Assembly: GCA_029257405.1 (NCBI GenBank)
Contig: JARIBO010000017.1
Location: 48,065 to 112,064 of the forward strand
DNA: 64,000 nucleotides
DNA from: Caryophanales bacterium
Lineage (GTDB): Bacteria > Bacillota > Bacilli > Bacillales > Amphibacillaceae
Direction: 5' to 3'
The notes under the pieces were generated by a model. The model did no database searches, was not told where the DNA came from, and was given only the letters and a program-made list of their open reading frames with translations. Below are positions 1 to 10,472 of this stretch, in pieces. How positions within the stretch are numbered: position 1 is the stretch's first letter; every line of letters begins with the position of its first letter. A program made the position numbers and the translations under genes.

Positions 1-903
1 TCAGGATTTACAGGAGCAACAACTGCTTTAATGGTTGCTCAAAAAGAACTAGGAGATATTGTTTTGGTAGATATTCCTAAAATGGAAAATTCGACTAAAG
101 GTAAAGCATTAGATATGCTTGAAGCCTCTCCAGTTCAGGGTTTTGATGCTAATATAAAAGGTACATCTAATTATGAAGACATTAAAGATTCTGATATAGT
201 TATTGTAACTGCAGGTATTGCACGTAAGCCCGGCATGAGTCGTGACGATCTTGTAAAGACAAATGCTGATATAATGAAATCTGTTGCAGGTGAAATTAAA
301 AAACATGCTCCAGAAACAATTATTATTGTTCTATCTAACCCTGTTGACGCAATGACTTACACGATTCTAAAAGAAACTGGGTTCCCGAAAGAAAGAGTTA
401 TTGGACAATCTGGTGTATTAGACAGTGCACGTTTCCGTACTTTTGTTTCACAAGAATTAAATATATCCGTTAAAGATATTACAGGATTTGTTCTTGGAGG
501 GCATGGAGATGATATGGTTCCTTTAATTCGTTATTCTTATGCTGGTGGTATACCACTTGAAAAATTAATTTCTAAAGAAAAGTTAGATGCGATTGTTGAA
601 CGTACACGTAAAGGTGGCGGAGAAATTGTTGAGTTATTAGGAGATGGTAGTGCGTATTACGCACCAGCTGCCTCAATTACTGAAATGACAGAAGCAATTT
701 TAAAAGATCAACGTCGCGTTATACCGACAATTGCTTACTTAGAAGGTGAGTACGGCTATAATGATTTATGTTTAGGCGTACCCACGATTATTGGTGGCAA
801 TGGCATTGAAGAAGTTATAGAACTAGATTTAACAGAAGAGGAAAAATCAGCACTTGATAAGTCTGTAGAATCAGTTGAAAATGTGATGAAAATATTAAAG
901 TAA
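1..903 (+). CDS. mdh: Malate dehydrogenase (5' truncated by window edge)
   Basis: Frame 1 is open from base 1; protein has MDH/LDH motifs ([36 protein letters not shown]). Confidence 0.93.
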   Translation, partial: SGFTGATTALMVAQKELGDIVLVDIPKMENSTKGKALDMLEASPVQGFDANIKGTSNYEDIKDSDIVIVTAGIARKPGMSRDDLVKTNADIMKSVAGEIKKHAPETIIIVLSNPVDAMTYTILKETGFPKERVIGQSGVLDSARFRTFVSQELNISVKDITGFVLGGHGDDMVPLIRYSYAGGIPLEKLISKEKLDAIVERTRKGGGEIVELLGDGSAYYAPAASITEMTEAILKDQRRVIPTIAYLEGEYGYNDLCLGVPTIIGGNGIEEVIELDLTEEEKSALDKSVESVENVMKILK

Positions 904-911
904 ATATAAGT

Positions 912-951
912 AAAAACTCTTGCTAATGTTTTATTTAGCAAGAGTTTTTTT
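912..951 (+). terminator. Rho-independent terminator after mdh
   Basis: aaaactcttgctaa-N7-ttagcaagagttttttt stem-loop plus T-run. Confidence 0.85.
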
Positions 952-1078
952 AATGTTACTGATATTTAAAGAGTAATGTAAAGTTTATGTAAATAAATAT
1001 TTAAATTTGGTAAGTTGTTAATTCTAATGATATGATAGCTTTATAGATAAAATTTTAATTAGAAATGAGGATAAAAAT

Positions 1079-1768
1079 TTGCAGCAAACAATTTTAATTG
1101 TTGAAGATGAACCTTCAATTGTTATGCTATTAAAATATAATATTGAAAAGTCAGGTTTTTTAACAGATGTTGCTGATAATGGTGAAGAAGCAGTTAAAAA
1201 ATCACGTGAAAAAAAATATGATTTAATTGTTTTAGATCTCATGTTACCTAAAATGGATGGGATGACTGTTTGTAAAACAATCCGTAAAGATGAAAATAAA
1301 GTGCCAATCTTAATGTTAACAGCAAAAGATGAAGAGTATGATAAAATATCTGGCTTAGAGATGGGTGCAGATGATTATTTAACTAAACCTTTTAGTCCGC
1401 GCGAACTTATCGCTCGAATTCATGCGATACTCAGGAGAACAGGTGCAAAAGAATCCTCATCTGATTTAATTGAAATCGGCGACGTTAAAATTAATTTGGA
1501 GCAATATACTGTTTATTTACGAGATGAAGAAATAGAATTGACACGAAAAGAATATGAATTACTTGTTTATTTAGCAAAAAATCAAAACAAGACATTATCA
1601 CGCGAACAATTACTTTCTTCTGTATGGGATTTTGATTTTGTCGGAGATACTCGTATAGTAGATGTTCAAATTGGTCATTTAAGAGAAAAGTTAGAGAAAA
1701 ACACTAAAAACCCAGAATATATAAAAACTATTCGTGGCTTTGGATACAAACTGGAGGACCCTAAATGA
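1079..1768 (+). CDS. phoP: PhoP-type (OmpR family) response regulator, TTG start
   Basis: Receiver domain (VEDEPS, LDLMLP, TAKDEE) and winged-helix output; overlaps the downstream kinase by 4 bp. Confidence 0.88.
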   Translation: MQQTILIVEDEPSIVMLLKYNIEKSGFLTDVADNGEEAVKKSREKKYDLIVLDLMLPKMDGMTVCKTIRKDENKVPILMLTAKDEEYDKISGLEMGADDYLTKPFSPRELIARIHAILRRTGAKESSSDLIEIGDVKINLEQYTVYLRDEEIELTRKEYELLVYLAKNQNKTLSREQLLSSVWDFDFVGDTRIVDVQIGHLREKLEKNTKNPEYIKTIRGFGYKLEDPK

Positions 1769-3132
1769 AAGATTTCATATCAAAAACACTTTTAGCATAT
1801 ACATTTATTATTTTTATAGTTACAGTAATCAGTGGACTTATATTAAGTCCTATTGTAACAAATTATTATGTACTTGCTGCAGTATTAATTAGTATGTTTA
1901 TTATCTTTACTTTATTATTATTTTATATTTTCGATAAATATTTTAGACCGATTGAAAAAGTATCACAAACAATGGATAAATTACTTAAAGGTAATTATAG
2001 AGCAAGAATCCATTATTCAATGAATGGGACTTTAGCAGATTTGAGCAGTAAAGTTAATGCATTAGCACGTAATTTAAGTGAATTAACGATTCATGAACAA
2101 ATTCAAGCAGAGCAATTATCTACAGTCATTGATAATTCAGAGAGTGCACTTGTTCTAATCGATGAAAAAGGTTACATACATATCGTTAATCGTAAATTTT
2201 TATCAATGTTTGGTGGTAAAGCTTCAGACTATATTGGTTTTTTATATTATGATGTTTTAGAAAACGAACAAATTCATCATACAGTACAAGAAACATTTCT
2301 TTATGAAAAAAATATTAAACATTTATTTTCACTTGGCGAAGAAAATAAAAAATATTTAGAAATCGTTGGAGCGCCTATTTTTAACGATCCTGGTCTTCTC
2401 CGCGGGGCAGTACTTGCTATTTATGATATTACTGAATTTAAAAATTTAGAAGTGATGCGAAAAGATTTTGTTGCTAATGTATCTCATGAATTAAAAACAC
2501 CCATTACTTCAATTAAAGGTTTTTCAGAAACATTACTTGATGTAGCTGCAGACGATACTGAAACACGGAATCAATTTTTACAAATTATTAATAATGAAAG
2601 TCAAAGAATAAAATTATTAATTGATGATTTATTAATTTTATCTAAATTAGAAAAAGATGAAATGACAATAGATACAGATCAAATATCAACAACTCGATTA
2701 TTTAAAGATATATATCCAATTATCGATCAAAAAGCAGAACTAAAAAATATTCATTTTGATTGTGTTTATTCTGATGAAATCCACTTTGTAGCAGATCTTG
2801 AAAAAATAAAACAAATTTTAATTAATTTATTAACAAATGCAATTAATTACACGCCTGAATCAGGTACAATTACATTAAGAGCGACTGAGTCAGATGAAGA
2901 AGTTTGTTTATCAATTAGTGATACTGGAATCGGAATGTCTAAAGAAGCTTTGTCACGTATATTTGAACGTTTTTACCGAGTAGATAAGGCACGTAGTCGT
3001 GATACAGGTGGGACAGGACTTGGACTTGCAATTGTTAAACATATTGTTGAAGTTCATAATGGAAGAATTGAAGTAGAAAGTGAAATAGGGGAAGGGACGA
3101 CGTTTAATATATATTTACCTAAAGAACAATAA
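1765..3132 (+). CDS. phoR: PhoR-type sensor histidine kinase
   Basis: TM region, HAMP/PAS, H-box NVSHELKTPITSIKGF, N/G boxes (DTGIGMS, GGTGLGLAIV). Confidence 0.88.
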   Translation: MKDFISKTLLAYTFIIFIVTVISGLILSPIVTNYYVLAAVLISMFIIFTLLLFYIFDKYFRPIEKVSQTMDKLLKGNYRARIHYSMNGTLADLSSKVNALARNLSELTIHEQIQAEQLSTVIDNSESALVLIDEKGYIHIVNRKFLSMFGGKASDYIGFLYYDVLENEQIHHTVQETFLYEKNIKHLFSLGEENKKYLEIVGAPIFNDPGLLRGAVLAIYDITEFKNLEVMRKDFVANVSHELKTPITSIKGFSETLLDVAADDTETRNQFLQIINNESQRIKLLIDDLLILSKLEKDEMTIDTDQISTTRLFKDIYPIIDQKAELKNIHFDCVYSDEIHFVADLEKIKQILINLLTNAINYTPESGTITLRATESDEEVCLSISDTGIGMSKEALSRIFERFYRVDKARSRDTGGTGLGLAIVKHIVEVHNGRIEVESEIGEGTTFNIYLPKEQ

Positions 3133-3162
3133 ACACTTGCTATTTAAAAAGTAAGTGTTTTT
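3132..3162 (+). terminator. Terminator after phoR
   Basis: aacacttgc...gtaagtgttttt stem and T-run. Confidence 0.65.
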
Positions 3163-3193
3163 CATTTATAATGGATAAGAAGGGGCGAGTGAA

Positions 3194-5818
3194 ATGTCAA
3201 AAAAACTAGTATTAATAGATGGAAACAGTTTATTATTTAGAGCTTATTATGCATTACCTTTACTACATAATGATTCGGGTGTTTATACAAATGCTGTTTA
3301 TGGCTTTACAAATATATTACTAAGAATTCTTGAAGAAGAAAAACCAACGCATATGTTAGTAGCATTTGATGCAGGGAAAACAACATTTAGACATTCATCA
3401 TATCAAGAATATAAAGGTGGCAGACAAAAAACACCACCTGAATTGTCTGAACAATTTCCGTTAACAAGAGAACTACTTAAAGCATTTAATATTCCACAAT
3501 ATGAATTAGATCTTTATGAAGCTGATGACATTATTGGTACTTTAGCTTTAGAAGGAGATAAAAAAGATTGGGAAGTTAAAGTAATTTCAGGAGACCAAGA
3601 TCTACTTCAATTAGTATCTAATCATGTCACAGTAGATTTAACTAAAAAAGGGGTTAGTGAAGTTGTTTCTTATACACCTGAGTCACTTACTGAAGAAATG
3701 GAATTAACACCAGAACAAATCATAGATTTAAAAGCATTAATGGGAGATAGTTCTGATAATATTCCAGGAGTACCAGGTGTAGGTATTAAAACAGCGATTA
3801 AATTATTAAAGGATTATGGCTCGCTCGACAATGTGTATGAGAATTTAGATAAAATCACAGCGAAAAAATTAAATGAAAATCTGACTAAGTACAAAGAAGA
3901 CGCATATTTAAGCTATCAACTTGCAACGATTAAACGTGACACACCGATTGAGATATCACTTGAAGATGTAAGTTACACTGGGTACGAAGATGAAGATGTT
4001 ATAAAATTATTCCAAACACTAGAATTTCGTTCATTGATTGAAAGAATGGGCGGAGAACAAAAAGTAGAAGAAGAAATAAATGTGCCATTTGAAATAATCG
4101 AAGAAATTAAAGCAGAATATCTTGTTAGTGGGTCAATTTTAAATGTCGAAATGATTGATGAAAATTATCATGATGCTAACATAGAAGCAATAAGTCTTGT
4201 AAACGAAACAGGAAACTATGTTATTCATACTGATGACGCTTTAGGTTCAAAAATATTCATTGATTGGTTAGAAGACGATACAGAAGAAAAATCAATCTTT
4301 GATGTTAAAGCGACAACTGTTGCTTTGTTAAATCAAGGTATTCATTTAAAAGGAGTTAATTTTGATTTATTATTAGCAGCTTACGTAATTGATCCGGCAC
4401 AAAAAAATGAAGATATTCCATCGATTGCTAGGCGTCTAGGTCACAGATATGTGCAAATGGATGAAGAAGTTTATGGTAAAGGTGCTAAGCGACATGTACC
4501 TGAATTTGAAATCATTGCAGAACATGTAGCAAAACAGGGCCATGCATTGCATGAATTAAAACCAGAATTAATTGAAGGTCTTAAAGACAATGAACAATAT
4601 GATTTATTTATGAATCTTGAATTACCACTTGCCCAGGTATTAGCAGAAATGGAACATGAAGGAATTAAAGTGGACGTATCTAAACTTAAAGAAATGGATA
4701 AAGAAATAAATGGGCGTATTCGAATAATCGAAAAGCGAATACATGAATTAGCAGGCGAGGAATTTAATGTTAACTCACCAAAGCAATTGTCTGTTATTTT
4801 ATTTGAAAAATTAGAACTGCCCGTTATTAAAAAAACAAAAACCGGTTACTCTACAGCTGCTGATGTTTTGGAAAAGTTAGAACAAGAGCATGAAATTATT
4901 CCAGAAATTTTCATGTATCGTCAATTAAAAAAGTTGCATTCAACTTATATTGAAGGATTATTAAAAGTTGTTTATAAAGATACAAGTAAAATTCATACAC
5001 GCTTTAACCAGGCGCTTACGCAAACAGGGCGCTTAAGCTCAACTGAACCAAACATGCAAAATATACCTGTACGTTTGGAAGAAGGCAGAAAAATTAGGCA
5101 GGCGTTTATTCCATCAACAGCCGATTCTGTGATTTTTGCAGCGGACTACTCACAAATTGAATTACGCGTGCTTGCTCACATCTCAGGAGATGAAAATTTA
5201 AGTGATGCATTTAGACATGATAAAGATATTCATACGCAAACAGCAATGGATGTATTTCATGTTGACAGAGATGCAATTGACGATAATATGAGAGATCAAG
5301 CTAAAGCGGTAAACTTTGGAATTATATATGGTATTAGTGATTATGGTTTATCACAAAACTTAAAAATTTCGAGAAAAGAAGCAGGAGAGTTTATTGAAAG
5401 ATATTTAGCAATTTATCCAAAAGTTAAAGAGTACATGGAAGAGATTGTTAAAGATGCAAAACATAAAGGCTATGTAACAACAATTATGAATAGACGTCGT
5501 TATTTACCAGATATTACGAGTCGTAACTTTAATCAAAGAAGTTTCGCTGAAAGAACAGCAATGAATACACCGATTCAAGGTAGTGCGGCTGATATTATTA
5601 AAAAAGCAATGATTGATTTACAAGAAGAATTAAAAACTAAAAACTTTAAATCAAAAGTATTACTCCAAGTTCATGATGAGCTAATCTTAGAAGTGCCAAA
5701 TGAAGAATTAGATGCAATTATAAAATTAGTGCCAGAAGTGATGGAGAATACAGTTAAATTAAATGTGCCATTAAAAGTAGATTACTCGTATGGAGCGAGT
5801 TGGTTTGATGCTAAATAA
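3194..5818 (+). CDS. polA: DNA polymerase I
   Basis: 5' nuclease domain (LIDGNSLLFRAYYALP) and family A polymerase motifs (DYSQIELRVLAH, AVNFGIIYGIS, QVHDELILEVP). Confidence 0.97.
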   Translation: MSKKLVLIDGNSLLFRAYYALPLLHNDSGVYTNAVYGFTNILLRILEEEKPTHMLVAFDAGKTTFRHSSYQEYKGGRQKTPPELSEQFPLTRELLKAFNIPQYELDLYEADDIIGTLALEGDKKDWEVKVISGDQDLLQLVSNHVTVDLTKKGVSEVVSYTPESLTEEMELTPEQIIDLKALMGDSSDNIPGVPGVGIKTAIKLLKDYGSLDNVYENLDKITAKKLNENLTKYKEDAYLSYQLATIKRDTPIEISLEDVSYTGYEDEDVIKLFQTLEFRSLIERMGGEQKVEEEINVPFEIIEEIKAEYLVSGSILNVEMIDENYHDANIEAISLVNETGNYVIHTDDALGSKIFIDWLEDDTEEKSIFDVKATTVALLNQGIHLKGVNFDLLLAAYVIDPAQKNEDIPSIARRLGHRYVQMDEEVYGKGAKRHVPEFEIIAEHVAKQGHALHELKPELIEGLKDNEQYDLFMNLELPLAQVLAEMEHEGIKVDVSKLKEMDKEINGRIRIIEKRIHELAGEEFNVNSPKQLSVILFEKLELPVIKKTKTGYSTAADVLEKLEQEHEIIPEIFMYRQLKKLHSTYIEGLLKVVYKDTSKIHTRFNQALTQTGRLSSTEPNMQNIPVRLEEGRKIRQAFIPSTADSVIFAADYSQIELRVLAHISGDENLSDAFRHDKDIHTQTAMDVFHVDRDAIDDNMRDQAKAVNFGIIYGISDYGLSQNLKISRKEAGEFIERYLAIYPKVKEYMEEIVKDAKHKGYVTTIMNRRRYLPDITSRNFNQRSFAERTAMNTPIQGSAADIIKKAMIDLQEELKTKNFKSKVLLQVHDELILEVPNEELDAIIKLVPEVMENTVKLNVPLKVDYSYGASWFDAK

Positions 5819-5835
5819 AAAGTAGGGGTATAAAG

Positions 5836-6666
5836 ATGCCAGAATTACCAGAAGTTGAAACAATTAGAAAAACACTGAAAAAACTTGTATTAAATAAAGA
5901 AATTAAAGATATAGAGGTTTATTGGGGGAAAATAATCAAACATCCTGATGACGTTGAACACTTTAAACAAATTATAATTGGACAAAAAATCCGTGATGTA
6001 AAGCGTAAAGGTAAGTTTCTAATATTTGAATTAGATACAGAGATGCTTGTTTCGCATTTACGCATGGAAGGTAAATATTCGGTTGATCAAACGGGTATTG
6101 AACGCGATAAACATACACATGTTATTTTTGATTTTACAGATGGTACTTCACTTCAGTATAATGATGTTCGAAAATTTGGAACTATGCATGTTTTTAGAAA
6201 AGAAGAATATTTGTCTGTTAAGCCACTCAATCAGTTAGGTCCTGATCCGTTTGAAGCGGATTATAATTTAACTTATTTAAAAGAAAGGTTACTTAAAACG
6301 ACAAGACATATAAAATCTGCCCTTCTTGATCAAACAATTATAGCTGGTCTTGGTAATATTTATGTTGATGAAGTATTATTTAAATCGAATATTCACCCTA
6401 AAAAAAGAGCCAATACATTAAGTGATGAAGAAATTGAATTAATATTTAAATATACTTATGAAGTTTTAAATGAAGCAGTAAAGCAAGGTGGCACGACAAT
6501 TAGATCGTATGTAAATGGTGAAGGAGAAATGGGACTCTTTCAGCAAGAATTGTACGTTTACGGTCAAGAAAATAAATCATGTAAAATTTGTGGGGATGTT
6601 ATCCAAAAATTTAAACTCTCAGGACGAGGCACACATATATGCCCAACATGTCAAATTGAAAAGTAA
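5836..6666 (+). CDS. mutM: Formamidopyrimidine-DNA glycosylase
   Basis: N-terminal MPELPEVETIR and C-terminal zinc finger CKIC...CPTC. Confidence 0.97.
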   Translation: MPELPEVETIRKTLKKLVLNKEIKDIEVYWGKIIKHPDDVEHFKQIIIGQKIRDVKRKGKFLIFELDTEMLVSHLRMEGKYSVDQTGIERDKHTHVIFDFTDGTSLQYNDVRKFGTMHVFRKEEYLSVKPLNQLGPDPFEADYNLTYLKERLLKTTRHIKSALLDQTIIAGLGNIYVDEVLFKSNIHPKKRANTLSDEEIELIFKYTYEVLNEAVKQGGTTIRSYVNGEGEMGLFQQELYVYGQENKSCKICGDVIQKFKLSGRGTHICPTCQIEK

Positions 6667-6677
6667 GGAGCAGATAA

Positions 6678-7280
6678 ATGACTCTTGTAATTGGTTTAAC
6701 AGGTAGTATTGGAACAGGTAAAAGTACAGTTTCAAAAATGTTTAAAGAGCTTAATATAGCAGTAATTGATGCAGATTTAATAGCTAAAGAAGTCGTAGAA
6801 GTGAATAAACCTGCATATTTGGAAATAGTAAAAGAATTTGGTGAAAAAGTACTTTATGAAAATAAAGAGCTGAATCGCAAAGCTTTAGGTAATATTGTTT
6901 TTAATGATGAAAAAAGTCGTAAGAAATTGAACAGTATTGTGCATCCAGCAATTAGACAAGAAATGCTAAAACAAAAAGAAGCACTAATGAAACAAAAACC
7001 AAAAGCAATTGTTATGGATATACCACTTATTTATGAAAGTGGACTCGAAAATTATGTAGACAAAATACTTGTTGTTTACGTAACTGAAGAGACACAATTA
7101 AAACGTTTAATGGAACGTGATGAGTCTACAAAAGAAGAAGCATTAAGTAGAATGAACTCCCAAATAAGTATTGAAGAAAAAGCTAAAAGAGCAGATGCAA
7201 TTATAAATAACAATGGAACAGTTAATGAATCTTACGCTCAGTTATTAAATGTTTTAGCAAAATGGAATATAAAAGTATAA
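6678..7280 (+). CDS. coaE: Dephospho-CoA kinase
   Basis: P-loop GLTGSIGTGKSTV and CoaE motifs (DADLIAKEVV, VMDIPLIYESGL). Confidence 0.95.
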   Translation: MTLVIGLTGSIGTGKSTVSKMFKELNIAVIDADLIAKEVVEVNKPAYLEIVKEFGEKVLYENKELNRKALGNIVFNDEKSRKKLNSIVHPAIRQEMLKQKEALMKQKPKAIVMDIPLIYESGLENYVDKILVVYVTEETQLKRLMERDESTKEEALSRMNSQISIEEKAKRADAIINNNGTVNESYAQLLNVLAKWNIKV

Positions 7281-7296
7281 TATATAATTGAAAATT

Positions 7297-7386
7297 AAAC
7301 TTATAAATTGTTCATTTGTGGGTTGTTATTATCCCGGTGGGCGAGTCCGCCTTTATCTAGTAAGGCATTTGAGAATAAGTTTTTTT
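7297..7386 (+). ncRNA. Candidate structured RNA / leader element between coaE and gapB
   Basis: Perfect 8-bp closing stem AAACTTAT(7297-7304)/ATAAGTTT(7375-7382) ending in a T-run, enclosing GGG...CCC and GGTGG...CCGCC hairpins; a competing GCCTT/AAGGC pairing is also possible. Family not recognised. Confidence 0.35.
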
Positions 7387-7423
7387 AACAAATTAGTACT
7401 TTTATAGTGTTTTTATTTTATAT

Positions 7424-7466
7424 TATGTTATACTAATTAAGAAGAAAAACGAAATAGTATAACACA
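7424..7466 (+). promoter_or_regulatory. gapB promoter (extended -10 TGtTATACT) with two inverted CcpN-like sites
   Basis: TATGTTATACT (7424-7434) and, inverted, AGTATAACACA (7456-7466); both fit the B. subtilis CcpN consensus TRTGHYATAYW as recalled. Confidence 0.55.
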
Positions 7467-7486
7467 TATTTATGGGAGGACTATAA

Positions 7487-8509
7487 ATGAGTAGAACCCG
7501 AATTGCAATTAATGGATTTGGTCGTATTGGACGAATGGTATTTCGCCAAGCGATATTAAACAAAGATTTAGACGTCATAGCAATTAATGCAAGTTATCCA
7601 GAGGAAACATTAGCACATTTAATTAAATATGACAGTGTGCATGGCATTTTCGAGAAAGACGTTAAAGTCGTCAAAGATGGATTTGAAATTAATGGTGAAA
7701 AAATTCGTCATGTGAATTCACGTAAACCTGAAGAACTTCCTTGGGAAGAACTAGGAATAGATGTTGTAATTGAAGCTACAGGTAAATTCAATAGTCAAGA
7801 AGGAGCAAGCCGTCATTTAAAAGCAGGAGCTAAAAAAGTTATTATAACTGCTCCAGGTAAAGGCGTAGATAAGACAATTGTTTTAGGTGTTAACGAAGAA
7901 GAGTATGATCCTAATACAGATAATGTTATTTCTAATGCTTCTTGTACAACAAATTGTTTAGCACCAGTTGTAAAAGTGCTTGATGATCATTTTGGTATTG
8001 TTAATGGTTTAATGACAACTGTTCATGCTTATACAACAGATCAACCTAATTTAGATAATCCGCATAGTGATTTACGTAGAGCGCGTGCATGTGCACAGTC
8101 AATAATTCCAACATCAACAGGAGCAGCAAAAGCACTTGGTGAAGTTATGCCGCATTTAAATGGTAAATTACATGGTATGGCATTACGTGTACCAACACCA
8201 AACGTATCACTTGTTGATTTAGTAGTTGATTTAAAGACAGACGTTACAGTAGAAGATGTAAACAACGCATTTAAAACAGAATCAGGAGACAAACTTGAAG
8301 GTATTATGAGATATACTGAAGAGCCATTAGTTTCAATTGATTTTGCTTCAACACAAGAGTCAGCAATAATAGATGCTCTTTCAACAATGGTTATTGAAGA
8401 TAATAAAGTTAAAGTACTCGCATGGTATGATAACGAATGGGGTTACTCAGCACGTGTAGTCGATTTAGCACTTTATGTAGGAGCTTCAATTCCTTCAAAA
8501 GTAAAATAA
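7487..8509 (+). CDS. gapB: Glyceraldehyde-3-phosphate dehydrogenase (gluconeogenic GapB type)
   Basis: INGFGRIGRMVFR, SNASCTTNCLAPV catalytic Cys motif; next to coaE and nrdR. Confidence 0.92.
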   Translation: MSRTRIAINGFGRIGRMVFRQAILNKDLDVIAINASYPEETLAHLIKYDSVHGIFEKDVKVVKDGFEINGEKIRHVNSRKPEELPWEELGIDVVIEATGKFNSQEGASRHLKAGAKKVIITAPGKGVDKTIVLGVNEEEYDPNTDNVISNASCTTNCLAPVVKVLDDHFGIVNGLMTTVHAYTTDQPNLDNPHSDLRRARACAQSIIPTSTGAAKALGEVMPHLNGKLHGMALRVPTPNVSLVDLVVDLKTDVTVEDVNNAFKTESGDKLEGIMRYTEEPLVSIDFASTQESAIIDALSTMVIEDNKVKVLAWYDNEWGYSARVVDLALYVGASIPSKVK

Positions 8510-8523
8510 ATAGTGTAATTAGG

Positions 8524-8593
8524 AAGGTTACTTCTGATAAAGTAATTTCTAAATTAAATTTTAGAGATAACTTTATCAAGTAGCCTTTTTTTT
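8524..8593 (+). terminator. Long-stem terminator after gapB
   Basis: aaggttact...gataaagt...actttatc...agtagcctttttttt extended inverted repeat and T-run. Confidence 0.8.
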
Positions 8594-8671
8594 AATTAGT
8601 GAAATAAGTGTAAACATGATAAAATATACATTAGAGAGTGTTATATACATGAAAAAATAGGAGTTGAAGAT

Positions 8672-9124
8672 GTGAAGTGTGCTAAATGTCACCATAAAAA
8701 TTCACGTGTTTTAGATTCTAGACCAATAGAAGATGGTGAAACAATTAGAAGAAGAAGAGAGTGTGAACAATGTGGTTTTAGATTCACTACTTTTGAGCGA
8801 CTTGAAGAAGTCCCACTTATAATTGTTAAAAAAGATGGAACAAGACAAGAATTTGAACGTGATAAATTAATTAGAGGATTAATGCGAGCATGTGAAAAAC
8901 GCCCGGTAACGATTGAAGAAATAGAGCAATTGGCATTTGATGTTGAACAAGCGATTAGAAATTCTGAAGAGCCAGAAATAAGCAGTGAATATATTGGAGA
9001 AATGGTCCTTGAAAGATTACTTGATATAGACGAAGTAGCGTATGTTCGTTTTGCATCAGTATATCGCCAATACAAAAATGTTAATGTATTTTTAGATGAA
9101 CTTAAAGATTTGTTAAATAAATAA
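8672..9124 (+). CDS. nrdR: Transcriptional repressor NrdR (GTG start)
   Basis: Zinc ribbon [18 protein letters not shown]...[17 protein letters not shown] plus ATP-cone. Confidence 0.97.
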   Translation: MKCAKCHHKNSRVLDSRPIEDGETIRRRRECEQCGFRFTTFERLEEVPLIIVKKDGTRQEFERDKLIRGLMRACEKRPVTIEEIEQLAFDVEQAIRNSEEPEISSEYIGEMVLERLLDIDEVAYVRFASVYRQYKNVNVFLDELKDLLNK

Positions 9125-9143
9125 GTAAGAAAGGGTTAGATGT

Positions 9144-10457
9144 ATGAGTAATATAGGAAAAATATTACCTGTTGAAGGTTATAAAGTGATATTTTCAGGA
9201 ACATTACATGTCGATTATACAAAATCATTAACTCATCTTTATCAACCTTTAATTGGTATTAGTGCAATTGCCTTATATTATACATTAGTCCATGAAATTG
9301 AACTCCAAACACTAACAGATAAGCAAACACATCATACTTTAATGGGTGCATTAAACTTACCCTTAGATGAAATATATGAAGCAAGAATTAAACTAGAAGG
9401 CATAGGTTTATTAAAGACTTATAAACAAAAAAACGATTCAGATGTCGTTTACACATATGAATTAATTAGCCCTTTTACACCAAATGAATTTTTTAATGAT
9501 TTGATGCTTTCAGAATTATTATATAGGCATGTTGGAAAAACTAAGTACCTTTTACTTGAAAAAAATTATCTCAAAAAAGAAGATGTGAGTGAAGGTGAGC
9601 AATTAACAGTATCATTTACAGATGTGTTTCAAACATTTGAGCCTGCTACTAGTGAATTTAAACATATTAAAAGAGTGATTACCCCACCAAACATACCACT
9701 AGACACGATTGATTTTAGTTGGATTGAACAGGCATTAATAAAACAAATGATACCTGTTGAAAAAGTATTAACAAAGGAAAATAAATCACATATTACCCAA
9801 GTTATGCATTTATATGATCTTGATATAACTGAAGTTGAAAAATCTGTTCTCTGGGCACTGACAGATGAAAATGAATTAGATGTAGATGAATTCCAAGCAG
9901 CTTGCCACGATTTATTTAAAGTGAAACATAATGATGTTACTATTGAATTAACTAAAAAAGAACAAGTAATACCTCAAGTTGAAACAAGCAAACCAACAAC
10001 AAAAGAAGAAATGTTGATTAAGACATTAGAAACAATTTCACCAAAAGATTTGCTTGAAGATTTATCAAGAGGAAGTAACGCCTCAGAGTCAGATATGAAA
10101 TTAGTGCGAGATATTATGTTAAATCAGGGTTTACCAACTCCCGTGATGAATGTGTTAATTCATTACGTATTATTACAGTCAAACATGCAATTATCGCGCG
10201 CTTATTTAGAAAAGATAGCGAGTCACTGGTCGCGTGCTAACTTAAAAAATGCTAAAGAAGCAATGGAATTTGCTAAACAACAAAACAAACCATTTTATGA
10301 AAGAAAAGGTCAGCAAAAAAAATCTACAGAAGTTATTCCTGATTGGTTTAAAGACCGTGATAAAAAAGATTCCACCACTAATAAACAAGATACTAAAGAA
10401 GTGAGTGAAAAAGAACGAGCGGCATTACTTGAACGATTCAAGAAAACGCTAGAGTAA
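9144..10457 (+). CDS. dnaB: Replication initiation/helicase-loading protein DnaB (DnaD-like)
   Basis: Position between nrdR and dnaI; C-terminal DnaD-like segment (YLEKIASHWSRANLKNAKEAMEFAKQ). Confidence 0.9.
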   Translation: MSNIGKILPVEGYKVIFSGTLHVDYTKSLTHLYQPLIGISAIALYYTLVHEIELQTLTDKQTHHTLMGALNLPLDEIYEARIKLEGIGLLKTYKQKNDSDVVYTYELISPFTPNEFFNDLMLSELLYRHVGKTKYLLLEKNYLKKEDVSEGEQLTVSFTDVFQTFEPATSEFKHIKRVITPPNIPLDTIDFSWIEQALIKQMIPVEKVLTKENKSHITQVMHLYDLDITEVEKSVLWALTDENELDVDEFQAACHDLFKVKHNDVTIELTKKEQVIPQVETSKPTTKEEMLIKTLETISPKDLLEDLSRGSNASESDMKLVRDIMLNQGLPTPVMNVLIHYVLLQSNMQLSRAYLEKIASHWSRANLKNAKEAMEFAKQQNKPFYERKGQQKKSTEVIPDWFKDRDKKDSTTNKQDTKEVSEKERAALLERFKKTLE

Positions 10458-10472
10458 AGGAGATGAGTGAAG

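Noticed and set aside
8689-9075. 128-aa minus-strand ORF opposite nrdR
   Set aside because: Fully antisense to NrdR; Ser/Ile-rich shadow translation without known motifs.
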